Source: an uncultured Tateyamaria sp. (GTDB lineage Bacteria; Pseudomonadota; Alphaproteobacteria; Rhodobacterales; Rhodobacteraceae). From it: DNA of 64,000 nucleotides. A model generated the notes under the pieces. It searched no databases and had not been told where the DNA came from. It saw only the letters and a list, made by a program, of their open reading frames with translations. Positions 8,924 through 16,824 of this stretch are shown piece after piece. The stretch is taken from assembly GCF_947496075.1 (NCBI RefSeq), contig NZ_CANMBJ010000002.1, forward strand, positions 992,001 through 1,056,000, written 5' to 3'. The position numbers were made by a program, and so were the translations under genes. Within the stretch, counting starts at the first letter, position 1. Each line of letters begins with the position of its first letter.

Positions 8924-10147
8924 TTACACGGCGATTGCGCGTTTCCGCATCACAAGCCAGATCAACGACCCTCCGGCCAGAACGAGGAAGGGCACCATGG
9001 CGATGTTCACCGCCGCCCAGCCTTCGACTGGGTCTCCGCCTGCGCAGTTCATCAAGCCGCCGGATGCCAGCGATGCCAAGGTGACACCGCCGAAAACGAT
9101 CAGGTCGTTCATGCCCTGCATACGCCCCCGTTCCTGCGCCGAGTGGGCCCCGGCCAGCATGGAGGTGGCCCCGATGAACCCAAAGTTCCAGCCCAGTCCC
9201 AAGAAGAACAGCGCCCAATAGAAATTGGCGAGGTCGACGCCCTGAAGTGCGACAACGCCAGCCACACCAAGGATGCCAAGGCCAAGACCCATGATCCGCT
9301 CGGCCCCAAAGCGCGAGATCAGGTGGCCGGTGAAAAAGGACGGGGCAAACATGGCCAGAACGTGCACTGTGACCACGTTTGCCGCGTCTGGTTCAGTAAA
9401 CCCGCAGCCGACCACGGCGAGAGGTGTGGAGGTCATCACGAGGTTCATCAGCGCGTAGGATACGGCGGCACAGATTACGGCGACCACGATGCGCGGATCC
9501 CGAAGCAATTCCTTGCGCGTGCGTCCCGCGCCTTCTGTCGCTGACGGCGGGGCTGGCTTGGGAATATCAAGCAGCATGAACAGCGCCATGCCCATCACGT
9601 TGAAGCCCATGGCAACCCAATAGATCGGAATGTAGCGCGTGACCGTGGCATCGGCTGTGTCTGCGGTCACATAACCAACGACCTGCGGTCCGATGATGGC
9701 CGACAGCAGGCCGCCTGCCATCACGTAAGAAATGGCCTTGGGGCGGAAGGCGTCAGATGCCGTGTCGGCAGCCGCAAAGCGATAGAAACCCTGCGCCGAC
9801 ATGTAGATGCCGGTCATGAAGCTGCCCGCGAGAAACAGCCAGAAGCTGCCGATGCTCAGCGCCCAGACCCCGATGGCTGCACCCGCCAGTCCGCCAAGCG
9901 CGCCTACGATGAACCCCGTTTTGCGTCCAAAGCGCTGCATGACGTTCGACAGCCACGGCGCTGTTGTCATCGACCCGAACACGATGAGCGAGATGGGCAA
10001 CGTCGCCAAACAGGCGTAGGGTGTGAGCTGTTGTCCGGCCAGACCAGCCACCACGAACATCATGGTGATCTGGCTGCCAAGGAAGGCCTGCGCCGCGACC
10101 AGAACGGCCACGTTGCGCTTGGCGCGGGTGTCATCAACGTAGGTCAT
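8924..10147 (-). CDS. MFS transporter
   Basis: A 407-residue inner-membrane permease with about twelve hydrophobic segments in two halves. The loop between the second and third helices carries a degenerate MFS motif A (MQRFGRKTGFIVGA). The central loop (PKPAPPSATEGAGRTRKELLRDPR) separates the halves. The substrate is unknown; the family includes drug and metabolite exporters. It is divergent from cobK with a short shared promoter region. Confidence 0.85.
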   Translation of the reverse strand: MTYVDDTRAKRNVAVLVAAQAFLGSQITMMFVVAGLAGQQLTPYACLATLPISLIVFGSMTTAPWLSNVMQRFGRKTGFIVGALGGLAGAAIGVWALSIGSFWLFLAGSFMTGIYMSAQGFYRFAAADTASDAFRPKAISYVMAGGLLSAIIGPQVVGYVTADTADATVTRYIPIYWVAMGFNVMGMALFMLLDIPKPAPPSATEGAGRTRKELLRDPRIVVAVICAAVSYALMNLVMTSTPLAVVGCGFTEPDAANVVTVHVLAMFAPSFFTGHLISRFGAERIMGLGLGILGVAGVVALQGVDLANFYWALFFLGLGWNFGFIGATSMLAGAHSAQERGRMQGMNDLIVFGGVTLASLASGGLMNCAGGDPVEGWAAVNIAMVPFLVLAGGSLIWLVMRKRAIAV

Positions 10148-10238
10148 GTTTGCTGGCTATCCCTGAGCGCCTGCTGCGGCAAGTGCGCGATTAAGCACAG
10201 GTGGTTGCGCACCGGCGACAGGGGGCTAGGGTGGCGGC

Positions 10239-10922
10239 ATGAAACAGGTCCTTGTTCTGGGCGGGTCGGCCATGACCGAACCTGCGGTTCGTGCCTTGCA
10301 GGCTGCGGGGCATGACGTGCAGGTCTATTGGTCGCGCGCGCCCGTGGTGGCGGATCTGCCACGCGCTGCGACCCTGCGGGCGGGAGTGCAGTCTGCCGAT
10401 GTGGTTGTTGATGCGACGCATCCGTTTGACGAGATTTTGCCTGCCATGATCTCGCGGTTTTCGCCTGCTTTGCCGAGAGTTCGAGTGGGGCGGGCGGCCT
10501 GGACGCCCGGCATTGAAGATCGCTGGCAAGAGGTTGATGATCTGGCGCAGGCCGTAGCGGCATTGCCGTCAGGCGCGCGGATTTTTGCAGCGTCTGGCCG
10601 CGACAGTGCAGAGACGTTGGTGCATCACGATGGGCCTGTCTTCCTGCGACAATTACACCGCCATGACGATCCTGCGCCGGATGGTTGCGCTTACGTGTTT
10701 GGGAACGGTCCGTTCGACGTGGCCGGAGAAGTGGCTTTGTTCACAGAATTGGAAATTGATGTGCTGTTGGCGCGGAACACTGGTGGAAGCAGCGGGTTTC
10801 CCAAGATTGAGGCCGCCCGGACGCTGGGACTGCCGGTGATCCTGATTGCGCAACCTGACACCGGCAATGCGCCGCTTGTGAGCGACACGGACGCGCTGCT
10901 GGCTTGGATGGATAATCTGTGA
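10239..10922 (+). CDS. cobK: Precorrin-6A reductase
   Basis: A 227-residue enzyme of the CobK/CbiJ family, which reduces the corrin macrocycle in cobalamin synthesis using NADPH. Diagnostic segments are the N-terminal VLVLGGSA nucleotide-binding loop, VVDATHPFDE, and the C-terminal ARNTGGSSGFPKIEAARTLG. No other cobalamin gene is next to it. It is instead coupled by a GTGA overlap to a DNA glycosylase gene. The upstream methyltransferase at the window edge would use a corrinoid cofactor, but the two lie 8.8 kb apart. Confidence 0.9.
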   Translation: MKQVLVLGGSAMTEPAVRALQAAGHDVQVYWSRAPVVADLPRAATLRAGVQSADVVVDATHPFDEILPAMISRFSPALPRVRVGRAAWTPGIEDRWQEVDDLAQAVAALPSGARIFAASGRDSAETLVHHDGPVFLRQLHRHDDPAPDGCAYVFGNGPFDVAGEVALFTELEIDVLLARNTGGSSGFPKIEAARTLGLPVILIAQPDTGNAPLVSDTDALLAWMDNL

Positions 10923-11548
10923 CCGGGCGTATCATCGACAGCAATGAAGACGTGACCGAAGGTGCTACGTGGTTGGCTTCGCGACATCCGGCGCTGGCGG
11001 ATGCGTTAGAGTTGGCGGGTCCTCTGCCGCTCAGGCGCCGGCCAGATGGATTTGCCGCACTGCTCAATGCCATCATCGGCCAACAGGTAAGTACCGCATC
11101 GGCCAATGCAATCTGGGCGCGGATGCAAGAGGCCGGGTTGGTAGCGCCCGCGCCTGTGATTGCGGCAGGAGAGGACGGTCTGCGCGCTGCAGGCCTGAGC
11201 CGTCAGAAGATTGCCTATGCCCTCGCGCTGGCCGAGGCCGGGATCGACTACGACGCATTGCGCCATGCGCCTGACACCGATGTCATTGCCACGCTAACTG
11301 CAGTGAAGGGCATCGGCGTCTGGACGGCCGAGATCTATGCCATGTTCGCGCTTGGCCGGGCGGATGTCTTTGCCCCGGGTGATCTGGCCTTGCAGGAGGC
11401 CGCGCGCCTGATCTTTGATTTGCCGGAGCGGCCCAAGGAAAAAGTGCTGCGCCAGATGGCCAATGATTGGTCGCCGTGGCGGGCGGTTGCTGCCCGGCTG
11501 TTCTTCACCTACTACCGGGTCGCAAAGGGCCGAGAGGGGATCACATGA
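10919..11548 (+). CDS. DNA-3-methyladenine glycosylase 2 family (AlkA-like)
   Basis: A 209-residue base-excision repair glycosylase that removes alkylated purines. It shows the helix-hairpin-helix signature LTAVKGIGVWTAEIYAM followed by the catalytic Asp in FAPGDLALQ, and the N-terminal AIIGQQVSTASA helix typical of AlkA/MAG proteins. It lacks the extra N-terminal domain of E. coli AlkA. The GTG start overlaps the cobK stop (GTGA), and its own stop overlaps the next start (ATGA). Confidence 0.9.
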   Translation: MTGRIIDSNEDVTEGATWLASRHPALADALELAGPLPLRRRPDGFAALLNAIIGQQVSTASANAIWARMQEAGLVAPAPVIAAGEDGLRAAGLSRQKIAYALALAEAGIDYDALRHAPDTDVIATLTAVKGIGVWTAEIYAMFALGRADVFAPGDLALQEAARLIFDLPERPKEKVLRQMANDWSPWRAVAARLFFTYYRVAKGREGIT

Positions 11549-12210
11549 CACGGGTGTTGCAGGCAGGGCGGGTTGAGCCGCAATCAGGTGAGTTGCGGTC
11601 AATCGTTGTGTTTCTGCATGGCTACGGTGCCAATGGGGCCGACCTGCTGGGGTTGGCGGAACCCTTGGGTGAGCATTTGCCGGACACGCTGTTCGTGGCA
11701 CCCGATGCGCCCGAGGCCATTCCGGGCTATCCTGGTGGCTATCAGTGGTTCCCGATCCCGTGGATCGACGGATCGTCGGAAGAAGAGGCTGAGCGCGGTT
11801 TGAATGCTGCCGCGGAGGATCTGAACGCGTTTCTGGACGCCTTGATGGTGGACGAGGATGTGCTGCCCGAACAGGTGGTGCTGTTTGGCTTTTCCCAAGG
11901 CACGATGATGTCGTTGCACGTGGCCCCACGCCGCGAAGACCCGGTCGCAGGGATCGTCGCCTTTTCGGGGCGATTGCTGAACCCCGAACTGCTGGCCGAT
12001 GAGGTGGTCAGCCGCCCGCCCGTCTTGCTCATCCATGGCGATCAGGATGATGTGGTGCCGCCACAATCCTTGCCGCAGGCCGCAGAGGCCCTGCAGGGGG
12101 CGGGGTGGAAGGATGTCTATGCCCACGTCATGAAGGGCACAGCGCATGGGATCGCGCCGGATGGGTTGAGCGTTGCGTTGGCCTTTATGCGGGACAAGCT
12201 GGGGCTTTGA
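11545..12210 (+). CDS. Phospholipase/carboxylesterase family alpha/beta hydrolase
   Basis: A 221-residue serine hydrolase. It has the oxyanion-side FLHGYGANG motif, the nucleophile elbow GFSQGTMM, an Asp in HGDQDDVVPP and the catalytic His in GTAHGI. It belongs to the dienelactone-hydrolase-like carboxylesterase family; the substrate (short acyl esters or lysophospholipids) is not readable. The ATG at 11545 with GAGAGGGGA just upstream is preferred over earlier in-frame starts. The stop overlaps a TTG that opens the broken gene downstream. Confidence 0.88.
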   Translation: MTRVLQAGRVEPQSGELRSIVVFLHGYGANGADLLGLAEPLGEHLPDTLFVAPDAPEAIPGYPGGYQWFPIPWIDGSSEEEAERGLNAAAEDLNAFLDALMVDEDVLPEQVVLFGFSQGTMMSLHVAPRREDPVAGIVAFSGRLLNPELLADEVVSRPPVLLIHGDQDDVVPPQSLPQAAEALQGAGWKDVYAHVMKGTAHGIAPDGLSVALAFMRDKLGL

Positions 12211-12788
12211 TCCGCTTCATTCTGAAGCGCCTTGGCCTGTGCCATGGCATTGTCGTACGTGTCCGCGACTGCTCAGTCTTCCAATGACGCTGACGTTTCT
12301 GCAACTCCGTTGACGGTTCTCGTGGATGGTGATGCGCTGCCGACTCTGAAACGTGATTTGTATGCCTTGGATGACGGGGTAGGGGCCTTTGAGACGGAGG
12401 TGGCGCCGCTCTCCATGCTCGACGCGGATGCCTATATCTGGGTGGTTGACGGGCGCGATACGTTTGTGCCGGACAAGGATCATATTTTCCACGACCCCCT
12501 GCGCCGGATGATTGTGGATCAGCCCGGGGATGCGGAAACGGTACTGGAATGGAGCGTGCTGCGTTTGGTCGATGATCGAGACGGGCGCATTCACCGGGTG
12601 CGGCTTGTTTTGCCTATGCCCATGGGTTGCGACGCTATCCGGCCCTGTGCGTTGCTGTTGGGGTGCGGGACGTCATTTATTCTGTGGATACCGAAGGCGG
12701 TGAGGATGCAACAAGCGATCCGTTCGGCGGTATGGAGCGGTGCCGTGCGGAAGGCTGGTCCACTCCGCTGGATGCCGTCGGACAGTAG
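12207..12788 (+). pseudogene. Secreted-protein gene broken by two compensating frameshifts
   Basis: No single frame gives a sensible protein. Starting at TTG 12207 (overlapping the previous stop), the frame gives MIRFILKRLGL. After one extra base near 12240 the next frame continues AMALSYVSATAQS, completing a good signal peptide, and runs to DDRDGRIHRVR. After one missing base near 12602 the original frame resumes as ACFAYAHGLRRYPAL and VRDVIYSVDTEGG, ending at TAG 12786-12788. The joined product is about 193 residues. The order (LTVLVDG start, R-DLYALDD, then a YPA segment and V-Y-S-V) weakly recalls TIGR03757, a thioredoxin-like family; this is tentative. It is either a decayed gene or one carrying two sequence errors. 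Confidence 0.6.
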
Positions 12789-12983
12789 CTGCCCCGCACC
12801 GCTTGAGATGCACAAAAACCGTCACATCGCTGTCACCAAACCGTTCTATTGCGGCTGCGACATCTCGTGGTAAGCATGGCACTTGCAACCCGCTTTCCAC
12901 AAGATATAGTCACGACATAAAGCCGGGGCGGGATCCCCGCTCTGGTGCCATAACGGGCAGACAGGGCGAGGACGGAGTCACGC

Positions 12984-13568
12984 ATGGACGGCGATTTCAG
13001 AACGGAATTTACACGCAGCCCATCTGCGTTAAAACAGCACCCGGCGTTGGTGCTGAATGCGGACTACAGGCCGCTCAGCTATTACCCGTTGTCCCTGTGG
13101 CCCTGGCAGGAGGCGGTCAAGGCGGCCTGGCTTGATAGGGTGGACATCGTGGCCGAGTATGACGAGGTCGTTCGGTCCCCGAGTACCGAGATCCGAATAC
13201 CTTCTGTCGTGGTCCTGAAAGACTATGTGAAACCTCAAAAGCGCGTGGCCTTCACGCGCTTTAATTTATTTCTGAGGGACGAATTCCGCTGCCAGTACTG
13301 TGGGGCCAAAGGGGATCTGACCTTTGATCACGTGGTCCCGCGCGCATCAGGCGGTGTAACCAGCTGGCAGAACGTGGTTGCGGCGTGCAGTCCGTGCAAC
13401 CTGCGCAAGGGCTCCAAGGCGCTGCACCGTACGGGCATGGCCCTGCGCAAACCACCGCGACAGCCCGGAGCGGAAGAGCTGCGCAACATGGGCCGCAAGT
13501 TTCCACCAAACCACCTGCATGAAAGCTGGATGGACTTTCTGTATTGGGATGCCGAACTGCAGGCATAA
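12984..13568 (+). CDS. HNH endonuclease
   Basis: A 194-residue protein with a C-terminal HNH nuclease domain. CQYCG and CSPCN give two CxxC zinc pairs flanking FDHVVPRASGG and the Asn/Lys-containing ...WQNVVAACSPCNLRKGSK. The N-terminal part (ALVLNADYRPLSYYPLSLWPWQEAVKAAW) is the conserved extension of a widespread proteobacterial HNH family of unknown physiological role. GGAG lies ten bases before the ATG. There is no neighbouring methyltransferase or phage gene that would make it a restriction or terminase enzyme. Confidence 0.88.
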   Translation: MDGDFRTEFTRSPSALKQHPALVLNADYRPLSYYPLSLWPWQEAVKAAWLDRVDIVAEYDEVVRSPSTEIRIPSVVVLKDYVKPQKRVAFTRFNLFLRDEFRCQYCGAKGDLTFDHVVPRASGGVTSWQNVVAACSPCNLRKGSKALHRTGMALRKPPRQPGAEELRNMGRKFPPNHLHESWMDFLYWDAELQA

Positions 13569-13652
13569 CAGAGCAGCGATGGTGTCGCGCCTTCACGTGC
13601 TCGTGAACTGAGGCCCCATGCGCCTACGTATGAATTGGGGCATGTTTCATGG

Positions 13653-14210
13653 ATGCGCCATTTTATTGCCTGTCTTATTGCTCTTCTTGCGACCCAGCCG
13701 GTGACGGCCCAGATATTGCAAGGAAAAATCATCCAGCAAAGCGGAGACGGACGGTTCGTATTGCTGGATACAGAGACCCCCTTTGCCGTCGGCGAAGACA
13801 CGTTCGATGATGACAATCTGTATGGGTTCGATGAAGATCAGAACATCACGCTGGTCGAACCCATTCGGGTGGATATCGGCAGCGAAAAGGGCCTGATTCC
13901 AGCAGGTACAGTGGTCGCAAGTCACTATGTGTTCTTTGACAGCCTGTCTGGCATTCACACTGGCTATGTTGACTTTGACGCGCCCATCCTTGGGGTTGCG
14001 GCTTTTCAGGACACGATGGCGGCGACCGACTTTCTGGCTGACACGGGCGTAACCTATCTCAGCACCGAGCTGCGCGGTTTGGAGCAGGGCGACTACGTCT
14101 GGATTGACGAGAACCTGCCCACCCGACTGTGGGTGTATTGGGCGGGATCGTCGCCGGGTGACTACATCCGTGTCTTTACCGAAGAGTCCAAGGGCGCATT
14201 GCTGATGTAG
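13653..14210 (+). CDS. Secreted hypothetical protein
   Basis: A 185-residue protein not recognised. It begins with a clear signal peptide (MRHFIACLIALLATQPVTA, cleavage near residue 19), followed by a soluble, strand-rich, acidic domain with many Asp, Tyr and Gly residues (for example HTGYVDFDAPILG and YVYW-like repeats near the C-terminus). There is no lipobox Cys. The start is chosen at 13653 so that the signal peptide is properly N-terminal; an in-frame TTG at 13635 is the alternative. It is probably periplasmic. Confidence 0.65.
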   Translation: MRHFIACLIALLATQPVTAQILQGKIIQQSGDGRFVLLDTETPFAVGEDTFDDDNLYGFDEDQNITLVEPIRVDIGSEKGLIPAGTVVASHYVFFDSLSGIHTGYVDFDAPILGVAAFQDTMAATDFLADTGVTYLSTELRGLEQGDYVWIDENLPTRLWVYWAGSSPGDYIRVFTEESKGALLM

Positions 14211-14231
14211 GGCGCTGTTGGCGGCGCGATG

Positions 14232-15014
14232 TCAGGCCGCCAGGTCAACCCATACCGGGACGTGATCCGATGGCTTTTCCTCGCCCCGCACCGCCTTGTC
14301 GATCTGACAGTCCATCATCAGGTCGGCGCAGTTCGGGCTGAGCAGGAAATGGTCGATGCGGATACCGTCATCCTTGTTCCACGCGCCAGCCTGGTAGTCC
14401 CAGAATGAATAATGCCCGGGGCCAAAGCTACGCGCACGGAAGGCTTCGGTCAGTCCAAGGTTCAGCAAGCGCCGGAAGGCGGTGCGGCTTTCGAGGCGGA
14501 ACAGCGCGTCCTCGCGCCATGCATCCGGTCGCTTGGCATCTTCGGCCTGCGGGATGATGTTGTAGTCTCCGGCCATGAGGAAGGGCGTCTCTTCGGCCAT
14601 CAGGGCAATCGCGCGCTGCCGCAGCCGTTCCATCCAGGCCAGTTTATAGTCATATTTTGGTCCAGGCACCGGATTGCCATTGGGCAGGTACAGTCCGCAC
14701 AGGCGCACGGCCTGAGTGTCGCCCACGACGGTCGCCTCAATATATCTGGCCTGTTCGTCGTCTGCGTCACCGGGCAGACCACGTGTCACGTCCTCAAGCG
14801 GCAGTTTCGACAGGATGGCCACGCCATTAAACGACTTTTGACCGTGTGTTTCGACGTTATATCCGCGATCCTCGAACAGCTCGCGTGGAAAGTTTTCGTC
14901 GACCGATTTGATCTCTTGCAACAGCACAACATCCGGGTTCGCTGCATCCAGCCATCGGGGGAGAGCTTCGATACGGGCCTTGATGCCGTTTATGTTGAAG
15001 GTTGCGATTTTCAT
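14232..15014 (-). CDS. xth: Exodeoxyribonuclease III
   Basis: A 260-residue AP endonuclease/3'-5' exonuclease acting in base-excision repair. Motifs of the ExoIII/APE1 family are present: KIATFNINGIKAR at the N-terminus, LLQEIKS (metal-binding Glu), GDYNIIP (Asp-Asn pair), WDYQAGAWNKDDGIRIDHFL, and the C-terminal catalytic SDHVPVWV. The start at 15014 leaves the family-typical MKIATFN N-terminus. Its promoter region is shared with the repeat-peptide gene and includes CtrA- and LexA-type boxes. Confidence 0.93.
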   Translation of the reverse strand: MKIATFNINGIKARIEALPRWLDAANPDVVLLQEIKSVDENFPRELFEDRGYNVETHGQKSFNGVAILSKLPLEDVTRGLPGDADDEQARYIEATVVGDTQAVRLCGLYLPNGNPVPGPKYDYKLAWMERLRQRAIALMAEETPFLMAGDYNIIPQAEDAKRPDAWREDALFRLESRTAFRRLLNLGLTEAFRARSFGPGHYSFWDYQAGAWNKDDGIRIDHFLLSPNCADLMMDCQIDKAVRGEEKPSDHVPVWVDLAA

Positions 15015-15102
15015 GTTTGCCCCCGTTTGCGCTGCTCTTCCGGTGTCGCGCATCCAATCGCTCTGAGCAAGACCCGATGATAACGGGTGCAGATCCCCTA
15101 AA

Positions 15103-15117
15103 TTAACTATTTCTTAA
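15103..15117. promoter_or_regulatory. Predicted CtrA box
   Basis: TTAA-CTATTTC-TTAA followed by C matches the alphaproteobacterial CtrA full site TTAA-N7-TTAAC. It lies about 90 bases upstream of xth and 259 bases upstream of the repeat-peptide gene. The ctrA gene itself is in this window (38190-38909). Confidence 0.6.
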
Positions 15118-15186
15118 CTAATCGATTCGGGGTAATCTTTGAATATTGCTGAGCGCAATACAGGAAAATCACAGCAAAAACAGGGC

Positions 15187-15195
15187 TGTGGATAA
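15187..15195 (-). promoter_or_regulatory. Predicted DnaA box 1
   Basis: TGTGGATAA on the plus strand is the exact complement of the TTATCCACA DnaA consensus. A second identical box in the same orientation lies 77 bases downstream. Confidence 0.5.
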
Positions 15196-15203
15196 GAAAA
15201 TTT

Positions 15204-15218
15204 GTTCCAAAAATGTTC
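15204..15218. promoter_or_regulatory. Predicted LexA (SOS) box
   Basis: GTTC-CAAAAAT-GTTC is an exact match to the alphaproteobacterial LexA direct repeat GTTC-N7-GTTC. It is preceded by TTT as in the related cluster at 43265-43299. It is 158 bases upstream of the repeat-peptide start codon and about 190 bases upstream of xth. Confidence 0.6.
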
Positions 15219-15263
15219 TGGGCTGAAGCCGGGGGCGTGCAAACGCTTCTATGCTTTTCCTTA

Positions 15264-15272
15264 TGTGGATAA
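15264..15272 (-). promoter_or_regulatory. Predicted DnaA box 2
   Basis: A second exact TGTGGATAA, in the same orientation as the one at 15187-15195. Both flank the LexA-type box. Confidence 0.5.
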
Positions 15273-15375
15273 CCCTTGATCCACTCGCTTCTAGCAAGAA
15301 ATTTCCTTTTGCAAATCTCCTTTAACGGGCAACGCTTGGGGCACCACAACCAAAAGATGAAAAGGGGAAGCTGCT

Positions 15376-15717
15376 ATGACGGCTCAACGCAAAACAAACG
15401 TCGCTCTGGACACCACTTCAATCAGTGGCCTGCACTCTGGTGAAGGGGTTGAAATGTTCTCGACCAGCAGCGCGCCAACGGCGCGGGACACACTGATGGG
15501 CGACGGGGTTCATATGTTCTCGACCAGCAGTGCACCGACCGCACGGGATGTCGTTGCCGGTGACGGGGTCGAGATGTTTTCAACAAGCAGTGCACCGGCT
15601 GCGCGTGAAACTGCGGCTGGCGACGGCGTCGAACTTTTTTCGACCAGCAGTGCGCCTGCTCGGACAGGCGCGGTCATGCAGGGTGAACTGACAAATCTGT
15701 TCTCTTCAGGGTCCTGA
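15376..15717 (+). CDS. Tandem-repeat peptide (FSTSSAP repeats), unrecognised family
   Basis: A 113-residue protein made of a 21-residue N-terminal segment and repeats of 20 residues: GEGVEMFSTSSAPTARD, GDGVHMFSTSSAPTARD, GDGVEMFSTSSAPAARE, GDGVELFSTSSAPARTG, then a short GELTNLFSSGS end. It has no Cys, Trp or Tyr, no signal peptide and no membrane segment. The repeats differ at many synonymous codon positions while the peptide motif is kept, which points to selection on the protein. GGGGAAG before the ATG is a good ribosome binding site. The 351-aa gene follows after 48 bases, so the two are probably co-transcribed. It could be a multi-core precursor peptide, a multivalent binding scaffold or a regulatory target; none is proven. 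It may belong to a Rhodobacteraceae-restricted DUF. Confidence 0.85.
   Translation: MTAQRKTNVALDTTSISGLHSGEGVEMFSTSSAPTARDTLMGDGVHMFSTSSAPTARDVVAGDGVEMFSTSSAPAARETAAGDGVELFSTSSAPARTGAVMQGELTNLFSSGS
15439..15714 (+). repeat. 60-bp tandem coding repeats
   Basis: Units start at 15439, 15499, 15559 and 15619 (the last extended by one codon), with a truncated unit from 15682. Each encodes G-(D/E)-G-V-x-(M/L)-F-S-T-S-S-A-P and a short spacer. DNA identity is clearly lower than peptide identity, so the array is old rather than newly amplified. Confidence 0.9.
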
Positions 15718-15765
15718 CCTCGGGCGGCGGGACGACAAGACAACACACAAAGGGGCACGACAAAT

Positions 15766-16821
15766 ATGTCAAATGTCATTGAGCTTCACGTCCCGCCGCG
15801 CCGACAACGCCTGACCGAACGCGCGGGCGGATTGATCGAACTTTTTGCAACGCACCGTCGACACCCGGATGATGTGTTCTGGCTGAAAGAGAATGCAGAG
15901 CTTCTTGGCATTCTGGAGTGTACAGGCACCAAAGTTGGTGTTGAGGCGTTGCTACCTCATCAGGATTTTTACAAGACGCTGTCCGAGCGACTGCAGTTTT
16001 TTCCGCAGTACTACCGATTCCTCTTGTCCATAGGCATGGACCTCGAAGACCTCGGCCTGCCCGGAACGCAGATGGAGGGTCTGTGTCATTGGGTTGCGCA
16101 TCAACATTTGCCGGAGGCTGAGCTTAGTGATTTACAGCGCGCCGAAGCACGGCGTTTGCTGGCCCGCCGCGGTGTGGATTGCACTGCCGCCGATCCCGGG
16201 CTGGATGACCGCTTGCGCGGGTTTATTGCCCGACCCGAAACATTTGCGCTGCCCAACAAGAAGGCCGCGTATGAGCTGACGCACATCGTTTTTTATCTGT
16301 CCGAATACGGGCGCCGCGACCCATGTTTGGATGCCGCGACGCTGCAAAGTCTCGAATATGTGGGGATTTTGGCGTATCTGGATCAAAACATCGACTTACT
16401 GGCCGAGGTCTGTGTCGCATTACGGCAGGCTGGAAAAGCACCGAATGCCATTTGGGTGGAAGCCGTGCGCAGGTCGATTTCCGGATTCAGGGTTGTAGAA
16501 GACCCATCCGGGACAGCATCAGACGATTATCACGAATACCTTGTCGCATCCTGGGCGGTGCAGGCTCTTGGCTTAGATGGCACCGGATGCCCGCTGCCCC
16601 AAGGGCGGGCGGTCTTTCAGCAAAGGATCGAACAACCCAGCGCATTGCGCGCAGTATCTGCGGCTCTGCTTGCTACATCCGAGACGCGCAGCTGCGATTG
16701 GGGGCAAATGTGCGACTATATCTTTGATCTTCTGGATGACGATGCAGGGTTAGTCCTGGAAACGACCATAGCGTCGACCGCACAGTTCGAGCCGTTTTTC
16801 GAACTGTTCGCGCGCGCTTGA
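15766..16821 (+). CDS. Unrecognised 351-residue partner of the repeat peptide
   Basis: A 351-residue soluble, mostly helical, acidic protein I cannot place in a known family. There is no signal peptide, membrane segment, P-loop, SAM motif, radical-SAM Cys cluster or ATP-grasp motif. Near the N-terminus the segment GGLIELFATHRRHPDDVFWLKENAELLGILE contains G-x-x-E-L-F-A-T, resembling the repeat motif GVELFST of the preceding gene. A Cys pair occurs late (RSCDWGQMCDY). AAGGGG lies upstream of the ATG. The spacing of 48 bases and shared orientation argue for one transcript. It may match a Rhodobacteraceae DUF, which needs a database check. Confidence 0.8.
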   Translation: MSNVIELHVPPRRQRLTERAGGLIELFATHRRHPDDVFWLKENAELLGILECTGTKVGVEALLPHQDFYKTLSERLQFFPQYYRFLLSIGMDLEDLGLPGTQMEGLCHWVAHQHLPEAELSDLQRAEARRLLARRGVDCTAADPGLDDRLRGFIARPETFALPNKKAAYELTHIVFYLSEYGRRDPCLDAATLQSLEYVGILAYLDQNIDLLAEVCVALRQAGKAPNAIWVEAVRRSISGFRVVEDPSGTASDDYHEYLVASWAVQALGLDGTGCPLPQGRAVFQQRIEQPSALRAVSAALLATSETRSCDWGQMCDYIFDLLDDDAGLVLETTIASTAQFEPFFELFARA

Positions 16822-16824
16822 AGG

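Larger units (their letters stand above)
15015..15375. promoter_or_regulatory. Regulatory region with CtrA, DnaA and LexA-type sites
   Basis: This 361-base, relatively AT-rich region separates xth (minus) from the repeat-peptide gene (plus). It contains a perfect TTAA-N7-TTAA box (15103-15117), two perfect TGTGGATAA boxes (15187-15195 and 15264-15272, same orientation) and a perfect GTTC-N7-GTTC box (15204-15218). An open frame on the minus strand (15107-15349) has no recognisable protein and is not called. The sites were found by eye as consensus matches. Confidence 0.55.

Noticed and set aside
12984..13568. HNH nuclease as part of a restriction or phage packaging system
   Set aside because: No methyltransferase of restriction type, terminase, portal or capsid gene is nearby, and the N-terminal extension fits the stand-alone chromosomal family.
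15107..15349. Minus-strand open frame of 80 codons in the regulatory region
   Set aside because: No ribosome site or recognisable sequence supports it, and it covers the putative regulatory sites.
15015..15375. Chromosomal replication origin from DnaA and CtrA sites
   Set aside because: Only two DnaA boxes and one CtrA box are present, and no dnaA, hemE, parAB or similar origin genes are nearby. The region is better read as a regulated promoter region.
15376..15717. Repeat peptide as a known RiPP class (graspetide, cyanobactin, lanthipeptide)
   Set aside because: There is no Cys, no matching core chemistry and no ATP-grasp, YcaO, lanthionine synthetase or radical SAM enzyme gene nearby. The class cannot be assigned.
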